Source: Sandaracinaceae bacterium (lineage in GTDB: Bacteria; Myxococcota_A; Polyangia; Polyangiales; Sandaracinaceae). From it: DNA of 64,000 bases. The notes below the pieces were generated by a model. It saw only the letters and a program-made list of their open reading frames with translations, made no database searches and was not told the DNA's origin. A program made the translations under genes and the position numbers. Shown here piece after piece: positions 16,281-22,754 of the stretch. Position 1 is the first letter of the stretch. The number at the start of each line of letters is the position of its first letter. The DNA lies in the NCBI GenBank assembly GCA_040218145.1, contig JAVJQK010000127.1, forward strand, positions 62,001 through 126,000, written 5' to 3'.

Positions 16281-17396
16281 TCAGATCTGCGCTGCCTTCA
16301 GCCTCGCCGCGACGAGCATGTAGAGCGCAAACAACGCGTCCCGCTCGGTCGCCGAGCCCTCGTGGAGGTTGGCGAGGCGGCAGAAGTGCAGGAACTCGCG
16401 TCCGTCGAGGCCGAGGAGGCCGGCCTTGGCCATCGGGCTCGCCTCACCCGTGCCGGGCAGCGCGGTCAAGAGCTCGACCATCTCCGCGACCGAGCGCTCG
16501 AGCGCCTCGAAGTGCGCGCCGCGGCGGATGGCGTTCTCCACCTCGGCCACCGCGGCCGCGTCGCTGCCCTCCCAGAGCGAGGCGAAGCTCAGCGCCCCGC
16601 GCGGGATCTCCGGCGCGGGCGGGGGCTCGCTCTCCACGTCGGAGATCTGGAACTCGTTGCTCGAGCTCAGCTCCGCGACCTTGGCCAGCTCGGCCTGGAT
16701 GCCCTCCTCGAGCGGCTTGCTCGGGCGACGGCTCGGCGTCCCGCCGGGCGGGCGGCTGCTCGGGGGCCGGCTGCTCAGGGACCCCGGGGACGTCTCGGGC
16801 GTCGCGCGAGGGAAGCGCGCCCAGAGCGAGCGGATGACGAGCTTGCTGATCTCCTTCAGCGCGGGGAGCACGCCGTCGCCGCGGGTGGCCGCGGTCTCGA
16901 AGTCGGGCGCGTCGCGCCAGTTGAGCTCGCGGCGCATCTCCTCGACGCTCATCAAGTTCTGGAGATCGCGCTTGTTGTACTGGAAGACGATCGGGATGCG
17001 GTCGACGTCGATGTCGTTCTCGACGAGGTTCTTCTTCAGGTCGGCGAGCGACTCGAGGTTCGACTGGCGCGCCGCGCGCTGGCTGTCGGCCACGAAGATC
17101 ACGCCGTCGACGCCCTGCAGGACCAGCCGCCGCGTCGCCGAGTAGAAGACCTGGCCGGGCACGGTGTAGAGCTGGAACCGCACGCCCATGCCGCGGACCT
17201 CCTTCACCTGGAGCGGGAGGAAGTCGAAGAAGATGGTGCGGTCGCCTTCGGTGGCCAGGGTGACGAGCTCACCCCGGCGCTGCGGCTTCACGACCGAGTA
17301 GATGTGCTTCAGGGTCGTCGTCTTGCCCGAGAGCCCGGGGCCGTAATAGACGACCTTCGCCGAGATCTCCCGGGCGAGCGGGTTGATGACCGTCAC
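16281..17396 (-). CDS. MglA-type small GTPase with long C-terminal extension
   Basis: 371 residues. The GTG at 17396 places the P-loop GPGLSGKT at 19-26; the open frame continues upstream but loses protein character. The switch-II motif is TVPGQVFYSATRRLVL, with Thr in place of the usual Asp, the hallmark of Myxococcus MglA-type polarity GTPases; NKRD supplies base recognition. MglA itself is about 195 residues, so the Ser/Pro-rich linker (about 210-240) and helical C-terminal half (about 245-371) are additions. It is coupled to the kinase gene downstream and divergent from a PATAN-domain gene, suggesting a polarity or motility-regulation module. The function is inferred. Confidence 0.85.
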   Translation of the reverse strand: MTVINPLAREISAKVVYYGPGLSGKTTTLKHIYSVVKPQRRGELVTLATEGDRTIFFDFLPLQVKEVRGMGVRFQLYTVPGQVFYSATRRLVLQGVDGVIFVADSQRAARQSNLESLADLKKNLVENDIDVDRIPIVFQYNKRDLQNLMSVEEMRRELNWRDAPDFETAATRGDGVLPALKEISKLVIRSLWARFPRATPETSPGSLSSRPPSSRPPGGTPSRRPSKPLEEGIQAELAKVAELSSSNEFQISDVESEPPPAPEIPRGALSFASLWEGSDAAAVAEVENAIRRGAHFEALERSVAEMVELLTALPGTGEASPMAKAGLLGLDGREFLHFCRLANLHEGSATERDALFALYMLVAARLKAAQI

Positions 17397-17444
17397 CGGA
17401 GCTACGGTAGCAGATCCACCCCCGGGCTGTGATAGCTTCCAGGC
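17397..17444. promoter_or_regulatory. Divergent control region, GTPase and PATAN genes
   Basis: Only 48 bp separate two opposed starts (GTG 17396 minus, GTG 17445 plus), so both promoters must overlap or sit inside the genes. GCTAC-G-GTAGC (17401-17411) is a perfect inverted repeat and a possible shared operator. Confidence 0.4.
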
Positions 17445-18422
17445 GTGCTCTCGGGCGACCTCTCCACGATGGCCCTGGCCGACGTGCTCCAGTGGGTGGA
17501 TGCGGGGCGCGGCCGCGCGCTGGTGACGGTGGAGCGACCCGACGGGCAGACCCGCTGGCTCCTGGCCGACGAGCGCGTCGTGATCGCCGCGTCGGCGCCT
17601 CCCGTGGCGGGCCGGCTCAGCAGCGACGGCACCCCCGAGCAGCCCGGACCTGCGCTCGAGGCGGTCGCCCTCGAGTACCTGCTCGACCTCTTCCTGCAGG
17701 GGGACGGCAAATTCGAGCTGCGGAACGACGCGCCCACGCCGCCCGACGCGGTGCGGGTGTCGATGCCGGTGCAGTTCCTGGTGATGGAGGGGCTGCGCCT
17801 CCTCGACGAGCGCAAGCGTCTGGAAGAGACGTACCCGAGCGACGAGGCGCGGCTCGCCGCGACCGACGCGGAGGCGGAGGGGCTCGGCGTGATCGACTCC
17901 GCCCTCGTCCAGGTGGCGCAAGGCGCGCCCGCGCTGGGCGAGGTGAGGCTCGTGCTCGGCCTCAGCCGGCCGTCGCTGCTCCGGCACGTGGACTCGCTGC
18001 GGCAGCGCGGGCTGGTCGACGTGGAGGGGACGGCGCACGGCCCCGACATCGAGGGCTCGGTGATCCAGCAGGCGCAGGTGCTCCTCCGCGAGCGCCAGTA
18101 CGCGGAGGCCGCGCACGTGTTCCGCTCGCTGCTCGCCACCAACCCGGACGACGGGCGGGTGCGGCGCCTCCTCCAGGAGACGGAGAAGCTCCAGATCGAC
18201 GCGGCCTACGAGCTGTTCAGCCCGACCGACGTGGTCACGCGCGACGAGGACTACCGCGAGCTGGATCTGAAGGGCACCGACCGCGCGGTGCTCGACTGCC
18301 TGGAGCGGCCTCGCAGCGTGGCGGTGCTCGTGCTCGTCTCGCCGCTGCGAGAGCTCGAGACGCTGGCCTCCCTGCGGCGTCTCGCGTCCAAGAGCCTGGT
18401 CACCGTCGAAGCCGCCGACTGA
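17445..18422 (+). CDS. PATAN (DUF4388) domain protein with winged-helix and TPR-like parts
   Basis: 325 residues. The N-terminal LSGDLSTMALADVLQWVDAG and VTVERPDGQTRWLLADERVV is the PATAN/DUF4388 pattern ('L.G.L....L.DVLQ....G.SG.L.V'), found in signalling proteins of delta-proteobacteria. Residues about 145-195 (LGLSRPSLLRHVDSLRQRGLV) look like a winged helix. Residues about 205-245 (ERQYAEAAHVFRSLLATNPDD) look like a TPR, and a further helical domain closes the protein. Cytoplasmic. It shares a 48-bp divergent control region with the MglA-like GTPase gene, so a common pathway is likely. Confidence 0.8.
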   Translation: MLSGDLSTMALADVLQWVDAGRGRALVTVERPDGQTRWLLADERVVIAASAPPVAGRLSSDGTPEQPGPALEAVALEYLLDLFLQGDGKFELRNDAPTPPDAVRVSMPVQFLVMEGLRLLDERKRLEETYPSDEARLAATDAEAEGLGVIDSALVQVAQGAPALGEVRLVLGLSRPSLLRHVDSLRQRGLVDVEGTAHGPDIEGSVIQQAQVLLRERQYAEAAHVFRSLLATNPDDGRVRRLLQETEKLQIDAAYELFSPTDVVTRDEDYRELDLKGTDRAVLDCLERPRSVAVLVLVSPLRELETLASLRRLASKSLVTVEAAD

Positions 18423-18546
18423 CGCGTTGTCGCGCGCGGCCGTGTGGCCTCGTCAACCTGTCAGCCCGGGCGAGGCGAGACGTGAAGCGAGACTGGTGTC
18501 TTGCCCTGCCTCGCCCGCTGGCACGGTGGCTGCTGTTCTCCCGCAT

Positions 18547-18553
18547 GGGAGGA
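18547..18553 (+). promoter_or_regulatory. Ribosome-binding site of the pseudopilin gene
   Basis: GGGAGGA four nt before the ATG at 18558. It selects that start over an in-frame upstream start at 18501. Confidence 0.6.
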
Positions 18554-18557
18554 ACCG

Positions 18558-18941
18558 ATGCAGAGACGAATCCGAAGGCGGTCTCGACGAGCCGGCATGA
18601 CGCTCGTGGAGATCATGATCGTGGTCATCATCATGTCCCTCATCGCGACCGCGGTGGGCATGGCGGTGATCCCCATGATGGTCCGTGCGCGAATCGAGCA
18701 GGCCAGCACCGACGCGGCGACCATCCGCGGCGCAGCGGAGATGTGGCTGATCGAGAACGGAACGTGCCCGAGCGTGTCGGAAATGATCGACGAGGGCATC
18801 CTTCGGGACGGGACGCGGACCCTCGATCCGTGGGACTCGCCGTGGTCACTCGAGTGCGAGCGCACCAGCGTTCGCGTCACCTCGGCTGGCCCCGATCGGG
18901 AGCTCGGCACCGAGGACGACATACCCGTCGAGGAGACTTGA
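18558..18941 (+). CDS. Solitary type II secretion-like pseudopilin (GspG-like)
   Basis: 127 residues. A very basic leader (MQRRIRRRSRRAG) precedes the prepilin-peptidase site before MTLVEIMIVV (Gly-1, Glu+5), followed by about 20 hydrophobic residues. The C-terminus ends GPDRELGTEDDI, like the calcium-binding end of GspG major pseudopilins. The middle has two Cys around a helix (CPSVSEMIDEGIL and LECERTS). No gsp or pil genes flank it, so it probably works with a machinery encoded elsewhere, or is an orphan. Start chosen by the GGGAGGA at 18547. Confidence 0.8.
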   Translation: MQRRIRRRSRRAGMTLVEIMIVVIIMSLIATAVGMAVIPMMVRARIEQASTDAATIRGAAEMWLIENGTCPSVSEMIDEGILRDGTRTLDPWDSPWSLECERTSVRVTSAGPDRELGTEDDIPVEET

Positions 18942-18946
18942 GGCGC

Positions 18947-19132
18947 TCAGACGACCGCCATCAATCCGAAGGCCAGCGCTCCAGCGGCGAGGCCGATGAG
19001 CGCACCGATCCCGGCGCCACGCAGCCTGTTCCGGCGCGCAGCGATAGCCCCCATGACCGCACCTATTCCTGTCGGCAACACGAAGTAGCCGACCTGGAAC
19101 CACAGCACGAGCCCCTCGAGATCCACATCCAC
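18947..19132 (-). CDS. Small two-TM protein
   Basis: From a GTG at 19132, 61 residues: VDVDLEGLVLWFQVGYFVLP, a glycine-rich helix (TGIGAVMGAIAA), a basic RRNRLRG loop and a second helix (GIGALIGLAAGALAFGLMA). The positive loop between two hydrophobic helices is a credible small membrane protein. It is convergent with the pseudopilin gene, only 5 bp apart. Function unknown. Confidence 0.45.
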   Translation of the reverse strand: MDVDLEGLVLWFQVGYFVLPTGIGAVMGAIAARRNRLRGAGIGALIGLAAGALAFGLMAVV

Positions 19133-19229
19133 GCCCCTAGGCGCGCCGCGTACGGCGCAAGCCAGGGGGCGTGGTCCCAACCTCTCTCTCGAAGGGCTCC
19201 ACTGCGACGTTCGTCAGGAGCCAGACGGA

Positions 19230-19805
19230 CTACATGTCCATGTCGGCGAGACGGCCGCGCCAGCGCTTCCGCAGCGCCTGGATGGCCTGACGCGTCACCC
19301 CGTACTTGCGGGCGAGCGCGCTCATGTTCTCGTCGGAACGAGCCACGTCCAGGATCTGCTTCGGCGTGAGCTTGCGCCCATGCGGCATGCCACCCTTGTC
19401 GACACGCGGCCCGCCCACGTCTTCGTAGGTGCGGCCACGCACGAGCCGGCTGACCGCCGCCGCGCTGATGTTGTACTCACGCGCCAGCTGCGCCTGGCTC
19501 GCGACGCCCTTGGAGTAACGACGCCGGAGCGCGGCCACCTGGCGCTTGGTCAGCTTGGCCCGTCCCCGGAGCACCGTCGGACCGCCCGCATCCTGCCGCG
19601 CTTCTCCGCGCGTGATGCGACCGACCTGATGCACTCCGAGACCGTACTCCTCGCCGATCTCGCGCTGGCTCTGCTTGCCCTTGTCGTACTTCTTCCGGAT
19701 GGCCCGGATCTGTGCGTCGCTGAGCTCGTCGATGCTCTTCTTCTCGTTCTTTTTCTTGCGTGCCACTTGCTTCCACCCATCGTCCGCTCCGTGCGGACTA
19801 TCCAT
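19230..19805 (-). CDS. DNA-binding protein with three HTH repeats
   Basis: 191 residues, Lys-rich N-terminus, then three helix-turn-helix units: about 28-75 (LSDAQIRAIRKKY...GVHQVGRITRG), 85-133 (LTKRQVAALRRRY...SAAAVSRLVRG) and 146-182 (LTPKQILDVARSD...TRQAIQALRK). The first two end in 'DAGGP/DVGGP', as in HTH modules next to homing endonucleases and phage proteins (family memory). No nuclease domain is present. ATG at 19805 is used; a GTG at 19763 (VARKKKNEKK) is possible. A near-perfect palindrome lies 28 bp upstream, so autoregulation is plausible. A horizontally acquired regulator is my reading. Confidence 0.7.
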   Translation of the reverse strand: MDSPHGADDGWKQVARKKKNEKKSIDELSDAQIRAIRKKYDKGKQSQREIGEEYGLGVHQVGRITRGEARQDAGGPTVLRGRAKLTKRQVAALRRRYSKGVASQAQLAREYNISAAAVSRLVRGRTYEDVGGPRVDKGGMPHGRKLTPKQILDVARSDENMSALARKYGVTRQAIQALRKRWRGRLADMDM

Positions 19806-19817
19806 GTTCGTTTGAAC
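19806..19817 (-). promoter_or_regulatory. Short inverted repeat at the HTH gene start
   Basis: GTTC-GTTT-GAAC directly upstream of the ATG at 19805. It could form a small hairpin over the translation start or be a half-site of the operator further up. Confidence 0.3.
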
Positions 19818-19832
19818 ACCATGTTGCCCCTT

Positions 19833-19852
19833 TTGTCAATTGCAATTCACAA
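19833..19852 (-). promoter_or_regulatory. 20-bp palindrome, candidate operator
   Basis: TTGTCAATTGCAATTCACAA reads the same on both strands except for one symmetric pair (positions 5 and 16). It is AT-rich in a GC-rich genome and lies 28 bp before the start of the triple-HTH gene. Both points suit a repressor site, most simply for that protein itself. Confidence 0.55.
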
Positions 19853-20181
19853 CCGTCCGCCGCACGTCACTTGGCGCTGCGGAGGGGTTCCAAGGTGTTG
19901 ATATCACGATGTTTTGTGCCTGTATGTCGCATCGGCGAGGGTCACTCGGAGGGCTCGCGGCGGCCAAAAATTGTGCTCGCTCATCCCCACATACTCACGA
20001 TCGCCGCGGCCGGACGAGCCCTCCGACGGATCCAGAGCGTGGCCGTGACGCGTCGCGCGCCGTCCCACATCGTGGGCACGCAAGCGTCATGGTCGATCCC
20101 CTTCGGTCATGCGGTGGCCGTCGAGGTGCCCGTCAGGAGTGATCTCTCTCACGCTGCAGGAAACGGCGCACGAGTCGCGGC
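19853..20181. other. Intergenic region, no gene
   Basis: About 330 bp between the candidate operator and the MBL-fold gene. It contains a TGATATCA palindrome (19899-19906) and slightly lower GC near the HTH gene. No protein-like frame on either strand. Confidence 0.45.
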
Positions 20182-21135
20182 ATGCTCGGTGCGATGAGGC
20201 TCTCCATCGCGGGTGTTTGTGGTGTCTTGCTGTCCTGCAGCGGCGCTCCGGTCCCCGCCGCCAGCGCCGACAAGGAGGGCCCGGCGGACGTCCCGGGGGC
20301 GCACGTCGTCGTGCTCGGCAGCGGCACCCCGGTCGCGGATCCCGATCGCGCCGGGCCGTCGACGGCGATCGTCGTCGGCGACGTGGGGCTGGTCTTCGAC
20401 GCGGGAGCGAACGTCCTGCGACGCCTCGAGGCGGCGAGCGGCAGGCACCCCGCGCTGGCGCCAGAGCGGGTCACGCGCGTGTTCTTGACGCACCTCCACT
20501 CCGACCACGTCCTGGGCCTGGACGAGCTGCTCGCCGGCGCCTGGGTGCTCGGCCGGGACACCCCGCTCCAGATCTGGGGCCCACCGGGGACACGCGAGCT
20601 CGTCGACGGCCTGCGCGCGGCCTACGCCGACGACCGGCGGGTGCGCACCGAAGGGCTCGAGGGGCTCGAAGACCGGGGGAGCGAGGTCGCAGTACGCGAG
20701 GTGTCGCCGGGGCTCGTGCTGCGTTCTCCGGGCCGCGACGGCGTGGAGGTGCGGGCGTTCGCGGTGCCGCACGGCTCATGGTCGGCCGCGTACGGCTATG
20801 TCGTCGAGGCGGGCGGGCGCAGGATCGTCATCAGCGGGGACACCGCGGCGAGCGAGGCGGTCGTGGAGGCCTGTGACGGCTGCGAGGTGCTGGTCCACGA
20901 GGTGTGCTCGGGGGCTGGCCTGCGGCGGCTGGGGGAGGGGGCGCGCGCCTACCACGGGAGCTTCCACACCACCGCGCGCGAGCTGGGGGCCCTGGCGCTG
21001 CGGGCGCGGCCCGGCCGCCTGGTCCTGACGCACATCCTGTTCTTCGGGGAGAGCGAGGCGTCGATCGCGGCCGAGGTGCGCGAGGGCGGCTACGGGGGGG
21101 AGCTCTTCGTGGCGTGGGACCTCGCGGGCTACTGA
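20182..21135 (+). CDS. MBL-fold metallohydrolase lipoprotein (RNase Z/arylsulfatase-like)
   Basis: 317 residues. A short signal ends LLSC (Cys19), so the enzyme is probably lipid-anchored outside the cytoplasm. The fold begins VVVLGSGTPVADPDRAGPST, as in RNase Z-like members, and carries the metal motif HLHSDH (104-109), a later His in FAVPHGSWSAAYGY, Asp in VISGDTAAS, and a His in LVLTHILFFG. The metal site looks complete. The substrate is unknown: the lipoprotein signal argues against tRNA processing, so a phosphodiester, lactone or sulfate ester is likelier. ATG at 20182 or 20194. Its end overlaps the convergent gene by 7 bp. Confidence 0.85.
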   Translation: MLGAMRLSIAGVCGVLLSCSGAPVPAASADKEGPADVPGAHVVVLGSGTPVADPDRAGPSTAIVVGDVGLVFDAGANVLRRLEAASGRHPALAPERVTRVFLTHLHSDHVLGLDELLAGAWVLGRDTPLQIWGPPGTRELVDGLRAAYADDRRVRTEGLEGLEDRGSEVAVREVSPGLVLRSPGRDGVEVRAFAVPHGSWSAAYGYVVEAGGRRIVISGDTAASEAVVEACDGCEVLVHEVCSGAGLRRLGEGARAYHGSFHTTARELGALALRARPGRLVLTHILFFGESEASIAAEVREGGYGGELFVAWDLAGY

Positions 21136-21557
21136 ACCGGGGAGATCGACATCACCCAGTCGAGCGCGACAGCGTCTCGCCGCCAGCCGCCACGCGCCGC
21201 GAGGGGCAGGTCGAGCGCGCGCGCGACGATCGAGAGCGCCTCGTCGCGGTCGTGCGCGCTGGTCCGCAGCTGCACGGGGCGGCCGGCCTCGAAGCGCACG
21301 CGCACCGTGGCGCCAGAGGGCGCTCGCACGAAGAGCCAGCGCTGGGTCTGCTCCGCCGCGAGTGGTCTCGGAGGGGCCACGCGCGCGAGGCGCGTCGTCT
21401 GCGCGCGGCGCCACAGCTCCAGCTCACCGATGAGCCGGGCCAGCTCCTGCAGATGGACGACGCGCTCGGAGGTGGCGCGCGGAGGGGGCGGGAGGAGGGC
21501 CGTCCGCTCGAAGGGGAGGGTGGGGCGGAGGGCGGGATCGGTGACGGGGTCGAGCAC
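21129..21557 (-). CDS. Hypothetical protein
   Basis: 142 residues, not recognised. A Pro-rich N-terminus, a helix (RVVHLQELARLIGELELWRRA), then a beta-rich part (RWLFVRAPSGATVRVRFEAG) and a helix (RDEALSIVARALDLPL). No signal or transmembrane segment. It overlaps the end of the MBL gene by 7 bp on the opposite strand and is divergent from ftsZ. Hypothetical, but codon use and amino-acid make-up are normal. Confidence 0.5.
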   Translation of the reverse strand: MLDPVTDPALRPTLPFERTALLPPPPRATSERVVHLQELARLIGELELWRRAQTTRLARVAPPRPLAAEQTQRWLFVRAPSGATVRVRFEAGRPVQLRTSAHDRDEALSIVARALDLPLAARGGWRRDAVALDWVMSISPVQ

Positions 21558-21688
21558 GTTCTGAGCCTCGTTTTCCAGTGTTTTCTCTCTGTTCAGACGG
21601 ACGGAATCGAGGCCCTCCGACTGACGCCCGAGGCGCCTTTCCGTCGCTTATTTCACGCACCGACCGCGGGCCTGATATCCGCTGATTC

Positions 21689-22729
21689 ATGGACGCGATC
21701 GGAGCGGATGTTCGGGTGGTCGGGGTTGGCGGAGCCGGCGGCAACGCCGTGCGCCACATGGCGAGCCTCGGCCTCGAAGGAGCGCGGCTGATCGCCGCCA
21801 ACACGGACGCGCAGGCGCTCGAGGGGCACCCCGCCGAGCAGCACCTGATGCTCGGTCGGCGCTCGACGCGCGGGCTGGGCGCCGGGGGGCGTCCTTCGGT
21901 CGGCTTCACCGCCGCGCAGGAGTCGACGGCCGAGATCGTCGGCGCGGTCGCGGGCGCGGATCTCGTGTTCGTCGCGGCTGGCCTCGGCGGCGGCACGGGC
22001 ACGGGCGCGGCGCCGCTCGTCGCGCACATCGCGCGGGAGGAGGGCGCGCTCGTGGTCGGCGTGGTCACGACGCCGTTCACCTTCGAGGGCGGCCGCCGCA
22101 ACCGATTCGCCGACGAGGGGCTCGAGGCGCTGCGCGAGCAGGTCGACTCTCTCATCGTCATCCCGAACGACCGCCTGCTCGAGCTGAACGCGAGCGAGCC
22201 GACCGTCGCCGAGGCCTTCGCCCGCGCCGACGGCGTGCTCGCGGACGGCGTGCGCGGCATCGGCGACCTCGTCATGGAGCACGGCCTCATCAACCTCGAC
22301 TTCGCCGACGTCAGCGCCGTGCTCAGCGACGGCGGCCGCGCGGTGATGGGCATCGGCTATGGCCGCGGCCCGCAGCGCGCGCTCCGCGCCATCGAGATGG
22401 CGTCGCGCTCCCCGCTCCTCGCCGACGACTCGATCGAGGGCGCCCGCGGCGTGCTCATGAGCTTCCGCGTCGACCCGTGCCTCGGCATCGGCAAGATCCA
22501 CGAGGCCGCCGCGCGCGTGCAGGCGCTCGTCGACGACGACGCCGAGATCCTCTTCGGCGTGACGGTCGACACGATGCTCGAGGACGAGGTGCAGGTGACG
22601 CTCGTCGCCGCCGGCCTCGACGGCCGCGCGGCCGAGGCGCCGGCCCCGGTCGAGACGCCGCGCTCGTCGGAGATCTACGCCCCCGCGATGGTGGCCAAGC
22701 GCCGCAACGCGCTCGTGATGTTGCGGTAG
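21689..22729 (+). CDS. ftsZ: FtsZ-family GTPase, short and unusual C-terminus
   Basis: 346 residues. The nucleotide-binding features are intact: GVGGAGGNAV (12-21), the tubulin signature GGGTGTG (100-106) and the T7 loop NLDFADV with Asp204 and Asp207. It should polymerise with GTP at midcell. Two oddities: the globular domain starts almost at the first residue, and after about 300 residues there is only a 40-residue tail ending KRRNALVMLR, without the usual DIPAFLRR-type peptide that binds FtsA and other partners. No ftsA, ftsQ or mur genes are nearby. It may be the main FtsZ with a divergent tail or a second paralogue. Confidence 0.9.
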   Translation: MDAIGADVRVVGVGGAGGNAVRHMASLGLEGARLIAANTDAQALEGHPAEQHLMLGRRSTRGLGAGGRPSVGFTAAQESTAEIVGAVAGADLVFVAAGLGGGTGTGAAPLVAHIAREEGALVVGVVTTPFTFEGGRRNRFADEGLEALREQVDSLIVIPNDRLLELNASEPTVAEAFARADGVLADGVRGIGDLVMEHGLINLDFADVSAVLSDGGRAVMGIGYGRGPQRALRAIEMASRSPLLADDSIEGARGVLMSFRVDPCLGIGKIHEAAARVQALVDDDAEILFGVTVDTMLEDEVQVTLVAAGLDGRAAEAPAPVETPRSSEIYAPAMVAKRRNALVMLR

Positions 22730-22754
22730 CAGGCAGCTCCCGCAGCCTGCTACC
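22725..22754. terminator. Bidirectional terminator hairpin over two stop codons
   Basis: GGTAGCAGGC (22725-22734) and GCCTGCTACC (22745-22754) are perfect 10-bp complements with a 10-nt loop. The left arm contains the ftsZ stop (TAG 22727-22729) and the right arm the stop of the convergent lipoprotein gene (22750-22752). No T-run, but the symmetry suits ending transcripts from both sides. Confidence 0.65.
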
